This document shows positions 7,586 through 15,468 of a stretch of 34,417 bases of DNA, piece by piece (position 1 is the first letter of the stretch; each line of letters begins with the position of its first letter). This DNA is from Pseudomonas sp. QTF5 (GTDB lineage Bacteria > Pseudomonadota > Gammaproteobacteria > Pseudomonadales > Pseudomonadaceae). Both the position numbers and the translations under genes were made by a program. A model generated the notes under the pieces. That model worked only from the letters and a program-made list of their open reading frames with translations, did no database searches and was not told the origin of the DNA. The DNA is taken from NCBI RefSeq assembly GCF_000512695.2, contig NZ_AZRW02000054.1, positions 1 through 34,417 of the forward strand, in the 5' to 3' direction.

Positions 7586-8272
7586 TTAAATCACCGCCAA
7601 CGCCCGTAACCGCTCGGCATCCAGAATCTCGATCTCGCCATACTTGAGATTCAGAATCCCTTGCCCCTGCAAATCCTTGAGGAGCTGATTGGTGGTCTGA
7701 CGCGACAGCGACAACATCGACGCGAGCTGCTCCTGAGGCAATTGCAGAACACGGCGCGGCGGATCGATTTCGCCATAGCCCTCGGCGATCATCAGCAAGC
7801 GATGGGCCAGGCGCGCCGGGGCTGGCATCAGGCTCAGCTGTTCGAGGTTGATGAAGGTCAGGCGCAGTTTGTGGCTCATCAGCAACGCCAGTTGCCGCCA
7901 GTAAACCGGTTGTTGGTCGAGCAACTTCAGCAGCGTCGCCTGCGGGATGTGCAACAGGATGCACTGGCCAACGGCGTAGGCATCGTGGGTTCGCGGCTGG
8001 CCATCGAACAGGCAGATTTCACCGAACCAGTGCGGCGCTTCCACCAGGCTCAGCAGCGCTTCCTTGCCCTGCTCGCTCACCGCGCCAATGCGCACCGAAC
8101 CTTCGAGCACAGCGTATAGCCCGCACGGTGGATCCCCGCGTTTGAATAGCAGTTGCCCCGACGGCAGGCGCCGCACTCGGGCCGCAGCCAGCAGACTATC
8201 CTGTAAGGGAACAGGTAAATGACTGAACCACTGCCCCGTATCCAGGCGCGAACGCCAAACCTGCATGTCCAT
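7586..8272 (-). CDS. Crp/Fnr-family transcriptional regulator
   Basis: A 228-aa regulator with an N-terminal cyclic-nucleotide-binding-like beta barrel (about 20-130, with GLYAVLEGSVRIG and HWFGEICLFDGQPRTHDAYA) and a C-terminal HTH (about 150-225, with QEQLASMLSLSRQTTNQLLK). The start is placed at 8272 because AGGAG stands six bases before that ATG; an in-frame ATG further upstream lacks a ribosome site. It lacks the N-terminal cysteine cluster of Fnr/Anr, so it is not an oxygen sensor of that kind. It is divergent from a DUF962 gene, 85 bp apart, which may be its target. The ligand is unknown. Confidence 0.88.
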   Translation of the reverse strand: MDMQVWRSRLDTGQWFSHLPVPLQDSLLAAARVRRLPSGQLLFKRGDPPCGLYAVLEGSVRIGAVSEQGKEALLSLVEAPHWFGEICLFDGQPRTHDAYAVGQCILLHIPQATLLKLLDQQPVYWRQLALLMSHKLRLTFINLEQLSLMPAPARLAHRLLMIAEGYGEIDPPRRVLQLPQEQLASMLSLSRQTTNQLLKDLQGQGILNLKYGEIEILDAERLRALAVI

Positions 8273-8357
8273 GAAAACTCCTGGAGATTGTCGCCTGCCT
8301 GACAGAGCGAGAGATGTAACCCGGCGCATCATCCATCACCCTACAGGAGGAATAACA

Positions 8358-8876
8358 ATGAAAAGCCTCGTTGACCATCTCAGTCAATACGCCGCCTACC
8401 ACCGTGACCCGCGCAATATTGCCAGCCACTTTATCGGTATTCCGCTGATTGTGGTGGCGGTCGCGGTGTTGCTGTCGCGGCCGCAATGGGGCGGAGGCTG
8501 GGTTTCGCCGGCGGTGCTGGTCGCGATGGCATCGGCGTTGTTTTACCTGCGCCTGGAGGTGCGTCTTGGGGTGTTGATGACCGTGTTGCTCGGTCTGTGC
8601 ATTTGGGCGGGTAAGGTTCTCGCGCAGCAAAGTACGCTGGTCTGGCTGGCCAGCGGTATCGGGATGTTTGTGGTGGGATGGGCGATTCAGTTTGTCGGTC
8701 ATCATTACGAGGGACGCAAACCGGCGTTTGTCGATGACGTGACGGGGTTGATTGTCGGGCCGTTGTTCGTAGTGGTTGAGTTGGCGTTTTTGCTCGGGAT
8801 GCGGCATGAGCTGAAAGAGCAGATCGAGGCGCGGGTGGGTGGTGTGCGTTTGCGCCAGAAAAACGCAGCGGCGTAG
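8358..8876 (+). CDS. Mpo1-like (DUF962) membrane protein
   Basis: An integral-membrane protein of 172 aa from the DUF962/Mpo1 family. Yeast Mpo1 is an iron-dependent dioxygenase acting on 2-hydroxy fatty acids in alpha-oxidation. Conserved features are the early YHRDPRNIASHFIGIP and the later VGHHYEGRKPAFVDD, which carry the histidines expected to bind metal. Four hydrophobic helices are visible. The start follows AGGAGG by about 8 bases, so the longer upstream reading is not used. The activity is inferred from the family. Confidence 0.87.
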   Translation: MKSLVDHLSQYAAYHRDPRNIASHFIGIPLIVVAVAVLLSRPQWGGGWVSPAVLVAMASALFYLRLEVRLGVLMTVLLGLCIWAGKVLAQQSTLVWLASGIGMFVVGWAIQFVGHHYEGRKPAFVDDVTGLIVGPLFVVVELAFLLGMRHELKEQIEARVGGVRLRQKNAAA

Positions 8877-8880
8877 ATCG

Positions 8881-8975
8881 CTTTCGCGAGCAAGCCCGCT
8901 CCCACAGGGTTTTGGGTTGGCCACAGATGAGTGTTCAACGCAGATCCACTGTGGGAGCGGGCTTGCTCGCGAAGC
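8881..8975. repeat. REPIN between convergent genes
   Basis: TTTCGCGAGCAAGCCCGCTCCCACA and the inverted TGTGGGAGCGGGCTTGCTCGCGAA flank about 45 bp. It separates the convergent DUF962 and cysA genes and could serve as a transcription or mRNA-stability barrier. Confidence 0.9.
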
Positions 8976-8983
8976 TTTTGCTT

Positions 8984-9973
8984 TTAAAGGTTGGCGACTT
9001 TCTGCCAGACCTTCGGTTTGAAGAACAACGTCTCACCCTTCGCCAAGCCAACCAGGCTGTCGTGATCCTTCACCACTTCAGCCTCGATCAGCTCGCTCTG
9101 CCCTTCGACCTTCAGCGTCACCCGCGTGGTGGCGCCCAGCGGACGAATATCCCGCACTTGCGCCGCGTGGTGGTCTTCCAGTTCATGGCGCGACAGCGAC
9201 ACTTCGTGTGGACGGAACAGCACGTGCCGGTCTTCGCCCAAATGCAGACGGTTCGAATCGCCGAGGAAGTGATAGACGAAATCGCTGGCCGGGTTTTCGT
9301 AGACATCGCCCGGTGAGCCGATCTGCTCGATCACACCCTTGTTCATCACCACGATACGGTCGGCGACTTCCATCGCCTCTTCCTGGTCGTGGGTCACGAA
9401 TACCGAGGTCAGGTTGATGTCTTCGTGCAGCCGTGCGAGCCAGCGACGCAGCTCTTTACGGACCTTGGCGTCGAGCGCACCGAAGGGTTCGTCGAGCAGC
9501 AAAACTTTCGGCTCCACCGCCAAGGCACGGGCCAATGCGATGCGCTGACGCTGGCCACCGGAGAGTTGTTCCGGGTAGCGATCCGCCAACCAATCCAGCT
9601 GCACCATGTTCAGCAGTTCGTGGACTTTCACCGCGATCTGGCTTTCATTCGGACGCTGGTTTTTCGGCTTCATGCGCAGGCCGAAAGCAACGTTGTCGAA
9701 CACCGTCATGTGCCGGAACAGAGCATAGTGCTGGAACACGAAACCGACGTTGCGATCCCGCACGTCGTGGCCGGAGACGTCTTCGCCGTGGAATACGATG
9801 TTGCCCTGATCCGGAGTTTCCAGGCCGGCGATGATTCGCAGCAACGTGGTCTTGCCGCAGCCGGACGGCCCCAGCAGCGCCACCAGCTCGCCGCTTTGAA
9901 TGTCCAGGCTGATGTTGTCCAGCGCCTTGAACGCGTGGAAGTTCTTGCTGACGTTACGCACTTCAATCGACAT
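8984..9973 (-). CDS. cysA: Sulfate/thiosulfate ABC transporter ATP-binding protein CysA
   Basis: The ATPase of the sulfate importer, 329 aa. It has Walker A GPSGCGKTT (near 35-43), the Q-loop VFQHYALF, the signature LSGGQRQRIALARAL, Walker B VLLLDEPFGALD and the switch His in VFVTHDQEE. A C-terminal TOBE-like region follows from about residue 240. It starts 3 bp after the cysW stop, with GAGGAATAA serving as both ribosome site and stop region, so the two are translationally coupled. It is the last gene of the cysT-W-A operon. Confidence 0.95.
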   Translation of the reverse strand: MSIEVRNVSKNFHAFKALDNISLDIQSGELVALLGPSGCGKTTLLRIIAGLETPDQGNIVFHGEDVSGHDVRDRNVGFVFQHYALFRHMTVFDNVAFGLRMKPKNQRPNESQIAVKVHELLNMVQLDWLADRYPEQLSGGQRQRIALARALAVEPKVLLLDEPFGALDAKVRKELRRWLARLHEDINLTSVFVTHDQEEAMEVADRIVVMNKGVIEQIGSPGDVYENPASDFVYHFLGDSNRLHLGEDRHVLFRPHEVSLSRHELEDHHAAQVRDIRPLGATTRVTLKVEGQSELIEAEVVKDHDSLVGLAKGETLFFKPKVWQKVANL

Positions 9974-9976
9974 GAC

Positions 9977-10846
9977 TTATTCCTCCGCGGCGCTGGCGCG
10001 CAGGCGGTTAATACGGTTTTCGCTCCACTGCTTGAGCAGCAGGATGAAGAGCGCTAGGATCAGCAACAGGCTCGCCACGGCGAACGCGGCCACGTGGTTG
10101 TATTCGTTGTAGAGGATCTCGACGTGCAGCGGCAGGGTGTTGGTCACCCCGCGAATGTGCCCGGACACCACCGACACCGCACCGAACTCACCCATGGCCC
10201 GGGCCGTACACAGCACCACGCCATAGATCAGGCCCCATTTGATATTGGGCACGGTGACGTGCCAGAACATCTGCCAGCCATTGGCGCCGAGCAGGCGCGC
10301 GGCCTCTTCTTCCTGGGTGCCTTGCTCCTGCATCAGCGGGATCAGTTCACGGGCCACGAACGGCACGGTGACGAAAATCGTCGCCAGCACGATGCCCGGC
10401 AAGGCGAACACGATTTGGATGTCGTGATCCTGCAACCACGGGCCGAACAGCCCTTGGGCGCCGAACATCAGCACGTAGACCAGACCTGCAATCACCGGCG
10501 ACACCGAGAACGGCAGGTCGATCAGGGTCACCAGCATGCTCTTGCCACGAAATGAGTATTTGCTCACGCACCATGCCGCGCTGACACCAAACACCAGGTT
10601 CAACGGCACCGAAATCAACACAGCAATCACGGTGAGCTTCAACGCCGACAAGGCGTCCGGCTCGAAGATCGCCGTGAAGAACGCACCCAAGCCCAGCTTC
10701 AGGCCCTGGGACACCACGATGAACAACGGCAATAACAAAAACAGCGCGAAGATCAGCCAGCCGAGGCCGATCAAGACTCGCCGTGACGTGGCACTGCCAC
10801 GGCGGGCGGCGTTCGAGGAGGCAGCTGCAATAGACGATTGGGACAT
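9977..10846 (-). CDS. cysW: Sulfate ABC transporter permease CysW
   Basis: An inner-membrane permease of 289 aa with about six hydrophobic helices. The EAA-loop that docks on CysA is visible as EEEAARLLGANGWQMFWHVTVPN. A polar N-terminus of some 22 residues precedes the first helix. A GGAGG ribosome site lies before the ATG. It pairs with CysT to form the channel and is 12 bp downstream of cysT. Confidence 0.95.
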   Translation of the reverse strand: MSQSSIAAASSNAARRGSATSRRVLIGLGWLIFALFLLLPLFIVVSQGLKLGLGAFFTAIFEPDALSALKLTVIAVLISVPLNLVFGVSAAWCVSKYSFRGKSMLVTLIDLPFSVSPVIAGLVYVLMFGAQGLFGPWLQDHDIQIVFALPGIVLATIFVTVPFVARELIPLMQEQGTQEEEAARLLGANGWQMFWHVTVPNIKWGLIYGVVLCTARAMGEFGAVSVVSGHIRGVTNTLPLHVEILYNEYNHVAAFAVASLLLILALFILLLKQWSENRINRLRASAAEE

Positions 10847-10858
10847 TTCTGCGCCTCC

Positions 10859-11677
10859 TTATGGGGTTTCGATGCGCCGCTGCAGCAAGTTGATCAGCAG
10901 CAACAGGACAAAGGAAACCACCAGCATCAGTACACCAATGGAGGTGGCGCCGGTGTAATCGTACTGGTCGAGTTTGACCATGATCAGCAGCGGCAGGATC
11001 TCGGTTTTCATCGGCATGTTGCCAGCGATGAAAATCACCGAACCGTACTCGCCGACCCCACGGGCAAAGGCCAACGCGAAACCGGTGAGCCAGGCTGGCA
11101 GCAGCGCCGGCACCAGGATATGACGGAAAACCTGCAACGGTTTCGCCCCCAGGCAAGCCGCTGCCTCTTCCACTTCACGGGGAATATCGGCCAATACAGG
11201 CTGTACCGTACGTACTACGAATGGAAGTGTTACAAAAGTCAGCGCCAGCGTGATGCCCAGGGGGGTATACGCGATCTTGAAACCCAGGTCCGCCGCGAAC
11301 TGACCCACCAGGCCAGTGGGGGTGTACAGAGCAGTCAGCGCGATACCGGCCACCGCAGTGGGCAAAGCAAAGGGCAGGTCGATCATCGCGTCGATGATCT
11401 TGCGTCCCGGGAAGGTGTAGCGCACCAGCACCCAGGCCAGCAGCGTGCCAATGATGCCGTTGATGATCGCGGCATAGAGCGCGGTGCCGAAGCTCAGCTT
11501 CAACGCTGCCAGCACCCGTGGCGCCGAGATGATGGCCCAGAACTGATCCCAGGTAAGTTGGGCGGCATGCACGAACATCGCCGCCAGTGGAATGAGCACA
11601 ATCAGGCTGAGGTACACCAAGGTGTAGCCCAGCGTCAGCCCGAAGCCGGGTATGACGGGGGAGATACGACGCGACAT
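10859..11677 (-). CDS. cysT: Sulfate ABC transporter permease CysT (CysU)
   Basis: An inner-membrane permease of 272 aa, first gene of the cysTWA operon. The docking loop is EVEEAAACLGAKPLQVFRHILVPALLP. The start at 11677 (MSRRISPVIPG) is chosen because AAGGA precedes it and the family begins here; the open frame continues upstream only because it runs through a REP element. It is separated from sbp by a REPIN and a short hairpin, so sbp and cysTWA may be transcribed at different levels. Confidence 0.95.
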   Translation of the reverse strand: MSRRISPVIPGFGLTLGYTLVYLSLIVLIPLAAMFVHAAQLTWDQFWAIISAPRVLAALKLSFGTALYAAIINGIIGTLLAWVLVRYTFPGRKIIDAMIDLPFALPTAVAGIALTALYTPTGLVGQFAADLGFKIAYTPLGITLALTFVTLPFVVRTVQPVLADIPREVEEAAACLGAKPLQVFRHILVPALLPAWLTGFALAFARGVGEYGSVIFIAGNMPMKTEILPLLIMVKLDQYDYTGATSIGVLMLVVSFVLLLLINLLQRRIETP

Positions 11678-11742
11678 AAAAGTCCTTGGTTGAAATGCGC
11701 TAAGCCCCGACGGTGAAATCGGGGCCTGTTGGTGCGTAAACC

Positions 11743-11832
11743 TGTGGGAGCGGGCTTGCTCGCGAAAGCGGTGTGTCAGACAACATCGATATTGACTGTG
11801 CCGCCGTCTTCGCGAGCAAGCCCGCTCCCACA
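11743..11832. repeat. REPIN between sbp and cysT
   Basis: TGTGGGAGCGGGCTTGCTCGCGAA and its inverted copy, about 90 bp in all. Together with a CCCCGA/TCGGGG hairpin at 11705-11724 it occupies the gap between sbp and the permease genes. Such a position often protects the upstream mRNA and lowers expression downstream. Confidence 0.9.
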
Positions 11833-11861
11833 TGAATTGCGTTTAACTGATCGTTTTCAGA

Positions 11862-12875
11862 TTACTGCGCCTGATAAATCTGGTCGAACACGCCACCGTC
11901 ATTGAAGAATTTCGGTTGCGCGGTTTTCCAGCCGCCGAAATCCTTGTCGATGGTCACCAGTTCCAGGGTCGGGAACTGCTTGGCGTACTTGGCGGCTACA
12001 TCCTTGTCCCGTGGACGATAGAAGTTTTTCGCCGCGATTTCCTGGCCGGCCGGGCTGTACAAGTGCTTGAGGTAGGCTTCGGCGATTTCGGTGTTGCCCT
12101 TTTTCTCGGCGTTTTTGTCGACCACGGCCACCGGAGGTTCGGCGAGGATCGACAGCGAAGGCACAACGATGTCGAACTTGTCGGCACCGCCGTCTTCTTT
12201 CAACGCCAGGAAGGCTTCGTTTTCCCAAGCCAGCAACACGTCGCCCTGACCGTTGTTCACGAAGGTGATGGTCGAGCCGCGAGCACCGGTGTCCAGCACA
12301 GGCATATGTTTGAACAGGGTCTGCACGTACTCTTTAGCCTTGGCTTCATTACCGCCGTTGGCTTTCAGGCCATAGGCCCAGGCCGCGAGGAAGTTCCAGC
12401 GCGCGCCTCCGGAGGTTTTCGGATTCGGGGTGATGACTTCCACGCCATTTTTGGTCAGGTCGCCCCAATCCTTGATGCCTTTCGGGTTGCCCTTGCGCAC
12501 CAGGAACACGATGGTCGAGGTGTAAGGCGTGCTCGCTTCCGGCAGACGCTTCTGCCAGTCGACCGGGAGGCTCTTGCCGAGCTTGGCGACTTCATCGATG
12601 TCACCGGCCAGGGCCAGTGTCACCACGTCGGCCCGCAGACCGTCGATCACTGCCCGGCCCTGCTTGCCCGAACCACCGTGGGACTGTTGGATTTTCACGT
12701 TGTCGCCAGCGTGGTCCTTTTTCCAGAAGTTGATGAACTCGGCGTTGTACTCCTGATACAGCTCACGGGTCGGGTCATACGACACGTTGAGCAATTCGTA
12801 ATCCTTGGCAACCGCGGAACCAGCAAAAAGGGCACTGGCCAGGGCGGCCAAAGCAAAATGACGAATCGACGACAT
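11862..12875 (-). CDS. sbp: Periplasmic sulfate-binding protein Sbp
   Basis: The sulfate-binding component, 337 aa, with a signal peptide ending at AVA-KD (about 23/24). Family hallmarks are LLNVSYDPTRELYQEYN, QQSHGGSGKQGRAVIDGL, DVVTLALAGDID and TSGGARWNFLAAWAYGL, which form the sulfate pocket. It feeds CysTWA. A small DUF2292 gene (oscA) lies upstream on the same strand, the arrangement known in Pseudomonas. Expression should rise on sulfate limitation, probably under CysB, although I did not verify a CysB site. Confidence 0.95.
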   Translation of the reverse strand: MSSIRHFALAALASALFAGSAVAKDYELLNVSYDPTRELYQEYNAEFINFWKKDHAGDNVKIQQSHGGSGKQGRAVIDGLRADVVTLALAGDIDEVAKLGKSLPVDWQKRLPEASTPYTSTIVFLVRKGNPKGIKDWGDLTKNGVEVITPNPKTSGGARWNFLAAWAYGLKANGGNEAKAKEYVQTLFKHMPVLDTGARGSTITFVNNGQGDVLLAWENEAFLALKEDGGADKFDIVVPSLSILAEPPVAVVDKNAEKKGNTEIAEAYLKHLYSPAGQEIAAKNFYRPRDKDVAAKYAKQFPTLELVTIDKDFGGWKTAQPKFFNDGGVFDQIYQAQ

Positions 12876-12981
12876 GTGAAAGCTCCTGGAATTCTTGGTG
12901 TGTTGGCTTTTTTCTTATGGTCTGGAATCGGATTGCCTGCGAAGGCTCGGGCCGCGTTCGGACGATCTTTTTATCTTTGCT

Positions 12982-13164
12982 TCAGCCCGATTTGTTGCCC
13001 GACTGCTGCAAACGGAATTTCTCTTTGCGTTCGATCTGAACCACCTGGGCGTTATGCACGGTGATTTCCACCGCGCCAAAGCGCAGATCGCGCAAGGCGC
13101 TCTGGATCTCACGCAAAATGGTGGCTTCGTCCTGCCCGTCAACACTACGTAGGGATGCGCTCAT
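12982..13164 (-). CDS. oscA: OscA-type small protein (DUF2292/YezD family)
   Basis: A 60-aa protein of the DUF2292 family, with ILREIQSALRDLRFGAVEITVHNAQVVQIERKEKFRL covering almost all of it (residues about 17-52). In Pseudomonas this gene, oscA, precedes sbp and is linked to growth on organosulfur sources and tolerance of chromate. Molecular function is unknown. The start is preceded by AGGAGC. The 105-bp gap to sbp carries no clear terminator, so oscA and sbp may be co-transcribed. Confidence 0.88.
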   Translation of the reverse strand: MSASLRSVDGQDEATILREIQSALRDLRFGAVEITVHNAQVVQIERKEKFRLQQSGNKSG

Positions 13165-13246
13165 GGTGCTGCTCCTTCAACTGAGAGATTGCCTGGCAGC
13201 GGCGGCACTGCTTGCGGCGTGAGAGCAATAGTAGATAGGCGCAGAT

Positions 13247-13271
13247 ATTCTTAAAAAGACTATTTAAGAAT
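13247..13271. promoter_or_regulatory. Inverted repeat upstream of oscA
   Basis: ATTCTTAAA and TTTAAGAAT form perfect 9-bp arms around a 7-nt spacer, about 85 bp upstream of the oscA start in an A/T-rich region. Position and symmetry suit a regulator site such as CysB, or part of the oscA-sbp promoter. No direct evidence shows which protein binds. Confidence 0.45.
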
Positions 13272-13334
13272 GTTTATATAACCAAAAGGCATTATTTGAT
13301 GGCGTAAGGGATTGCGGAACGTTATTGGCTTGAA

Positions 13335-13417
13335 GATCAAAAGATCGCAGCCTTCGGCAGCTCCTACAGGGGCTCACCGATCCCTTGTAGGAGCTGCCGA
13401 AGGCTGCGATCTTTTCG
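13335..13417. repeat. Long inverted repeat (second REP type)
   Basis: AAGATCGCAGCCTTCGGCAG...TCCTACAG is followed about 18 bp later by its inverted copy CTTGTAGGAGCTGCCGAAGG...CGATCTTTT. The arms are near perfect over about 30 bp. This is a common REP family of fluorescent pseudomonads and differs in sequence from the GCGGGCTTGCTCGCGAA type. It abuts the EAL remnant. Confidence 0.85.
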
Positions 13418-13420
13418 CTT

Positions 13421-13832
13421 TCAGGAAATCACTGGCGCCCGGGCCCAATCCAACACTGCCGCCGGCACCGGCCGCCCGAACCAGTACCCCTGCCCCAAAT
13501 CGCAGCCGTCACACGGCAAGCCTGCGACAAATCCCTGATCGATCTGGAGTTTTTGCACCGGCAAACGCTTGAGCCGCAGCAACGATGAATAGCCCGTGCC
13601 GAAATCATCGATGGCCAGCCGCACAGAAGCGAAACAATCGTGCCCGTGAAATGAAGATCAGCCCCGCACTGAACGCCACCCAGGCATAACCGTTGATCAG
13701 TTGCCAGCGCAGCAGGTCGGCGGAACTATCGAAGAGCCTGTTCAATAAAGATCCGCTAAACTGGAGCCAGGCTACGCAAAGCACCAGATAGAGCAGCGCT
13801 GCACGCAAAGCATCGCGATAGGTGGCTGACAT
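13421..13832 (-). pseudogene. Deletion remnant of a membrane GGDEF/EAL-type cyclic-di-GMP protein
   Basis: Two pieces in different frames. The first (13832 to about 13625) encodes an N-terminal membrane segment, MSATYRDALRAALLYLVL...LLRWQLINGYAWVAF, typical of sensor GGDEF-EAL proteins. The second (about 13624 to 13421) begins abruptly at the EAL motif RLAIDDFGTGYSSLLRLKRLP and ends with GCDLGQGYWFGRPVPA. PAS, GGDEF and most of EAL, including the EAL signature itself, are missing. Within the second piece a further 50 or so residues are lost between GFVAGLPCD and GCDLGQGY, including the conserved AEGVE stretch. At least two deletions and a frame change have occurred, so it cannot be an active phosphodiesterase. 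Its place between oscA and desA matches PA0285 (PipA) in P. aeruginosa, from memory. Confidence 0.85.
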
Positions 13833-13972
13833 TCGAGCGTCTATGTCCCTACAAAAAGACTGGAATTAAAGAAACATCCGGCCACTCTTATCTGAAAGAG
13901 CGACTGGTTTTATCTGTGGGCTAAGTGATAATGCGATCGCTGTTTTTTTCTTTATCGAGGGTCCTATAGGCT

Positions 13973-15157
13973 ATGTGGTACGAAGGTTTTCTTGGCTTAT
14001 CGCCCTGGTCACTGGTGGCAGTCACCCTAGTGATGACCCACGTGACGATCATCGGCGTCACGGTCTATCTGCATCGTTATTCAGCGCATCGCTCGCTCGA
14101 GCTCAATGCCGGCCTGAAACATTTCTTCCGCTTCTGGCTGTGGTTGACCACCGCGCAGAACACCCGAGAGTGGACGGCTATCCACCGCAAGCATCACGCC
14201 AAATGCGAAACCGTTGATGACCCGCACAGCCCGGTCATCAAGGGCCTGTCCACCGTTCTGCGCAAAGGCGCCGAGCTGTACCGCGCCGAAGCGGAAAACC
14301 CCGAGACCCTGCGCATCTACGGCAAAAACTGCCCGGAAGACTGGATCGAACGCAACCTCTACAGCCGCTTCCCGCTGCTGGGCGTGGCAATCATGGGCGT
14401 CATCGACCTGCTGCTGTTCGGCACCATCGGCATCACCATCTGGGCCATCCAGATGATGTGGATCCCGGTGTGGGCCGCCGGAGTGGTCAATGGCCTGGGC
14501 CATGCCATCGGCTACCGCAACTTCGAATGCCGCGATGCGGCGACCAATCTGGTGCCTTGGGGCATCCTGATCGGCGGCGAAGAGCTGCATAACAACCATC
14601 ACACTTACCCTAACTCGGCCAAACTGTCGGTGAAAAAGTGGGAGTTCGACCTCGGCTGGGCCTGGATCCAGGTCTTCAGCTTCCTGCGTCTGGCCAAGGT
14701 CCAGCGGGTCGCACCGATTGCCCACCGTGTCGAAGGCAAAGGCAGCCTGGACATGGACACCGCCATGGCGATCCTCAACAACCGCTTCCAGATCATGGCC
14801 CAGTACCGCAAGCTGGTGATCGCGCCGCTGGTCAAGCAAGAGCTGGAAAAGGTCGATCACTCGGTCCGCCACCAGTTCCACCGGGCCAAGCGTTTGCTGT
14901 CGCGGGAAACCAGCCTGCTGGACGAAAAACACCAAATGCGCATTCAGTCCATGCTCGAGCACAGCCAGGCGCTGAAGGTGATTTACGAAAAACGCCTGGC
15001 CTTGCAACAGATCTGGGTCAAGACCAGCTCAAATGGTCACGACATGCTGGCTGCCATCAAGGATTGGGTACACGAGGCCGAGGCCAGCGGGATTCAATCC
15101 CTGCGTGATTTCGCCGACCAGTTGAAAACCTACTCCCTGCGCCCTGCCAACGCCTGA
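13973..15157 (+). CDS. desA: DesA-like acyl-lipid/acyl-CoA delta-9 desaturase
   Basis: A membrane di-iron desaturase of 394 aa that should introduce a delta-9 double bond into acyl chains, adjusting membrane fluidity. Histidine boxes are HRYSAH (34-39), HRKHH (71-75) and HNNHH (206-210), the pattern of DesA/stearoyl-CoA-type enzymes. Hydrophobic helices occur around residues 10-32 and 135-175. A charged C-terminal tail of about 120 residues with heptad-like character (EKVDHSVRHQFHRAKRLL...) is longer than in minimal desaturases. GAGGG lies 12 bases before the ATG. In P. aeruginosa DesA acts on phospholipid acyl chains in the presence of oxygen. Confidence 0.92.
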   Translation: MWYEGFLGLSPWSLVAVTLVMTHVTIIGVTVYLHRYSAHRSLELNAGLKHFFRFWLWLTTAQNTREWTAIHRKHHAKCETVDDPHSPVIKGLSTVLRKGAELYRAEAENPETLRIYGKNCPEDWIERNLYSRFPLLGVAIMGVIDLLLFGTIGITIWAIQMMWIPVWAAGVVNGLGHAIGYRNFECRDAATNLVPWGILIGGEELHNNHHTYPNSAKLSVKKWEFDLGWAWIQVFSFLRLAKVQRVAPIAHRVEGKGSLDMDTAMAILNNRFQIMAQYRKLVIAPLVKQELEKVDHSVRHQFHRAKRLLSRETSLLDEKHQMRIQSMLEHSQALKVIYEKRLALQQIWVKTSSNGHDMLAAIKDWVHEAEASGIQSLRDFADQLKTYSLRPANA

Positions 15158-15169
15158 TCCTCTAGCGAG

Positions 15170-15277
15170 GGCTTGCCCCTGCCTGTGATGAGGAGCTTGC
15201 CTGTGATAAGGGCTGGCTTGTGGGTAAGGGCTGGCCTGTGGCGAGGGAGCTTGCTCCCGCTCGGCTGCGCAGCAGAC
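15170..15277. repeat. Decayed tandem copies of a REP-like sequence
   Basis: Four degenerate copies of a roughly 19-bp unit of the form CTTGCCTGTGATGAGG / GCTTGTGGGTAAGGG follow each other, ending in the intact REP TGTGGCGAGGGAGCTTGCTCCCGCTCGGCTGCGCAGCAG. This fills the space after desA. Confidence 0.6.
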
Positions 15278-15284
15278 GCAAAAC

Positions 15285-15322
15285 CTGACGACGCGTTTTA
15301 ACTGAAAAAAACGCGTCGTCAG
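15285..15322. repeat. Perfect 15-bp hairpin after desA
   Basis: CTGACGACGCGTTTT and AAAACGCGTCGTCAG are perfectly complementary around an 8-nt loop. No T run follows, so it is not a textbook terminator, although the T/A-rich centre could cause pausing. It lies between desA and the diguanylate cyclase gene. Confidence 0.6.
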
Positions 15323-15468
15323 TACCGCCCAGCGGGACCCTGCCCCCTCACCACAAAAAGCGGGAACTTCGCTCCAAATCCCCTATCTCAAAGACACTTC
15401 GCCATCCAGGCGGGCTTGTTTTTTTGGCCGCTGTCGACATAGCGGCACGCCCTTTGAGATTTGTGCCG

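Noticed and set aside
11916..13064. A 382-codon plus-strand open frame across sbp
   Set aside because: Antisense shadow of Sbp with no family features.
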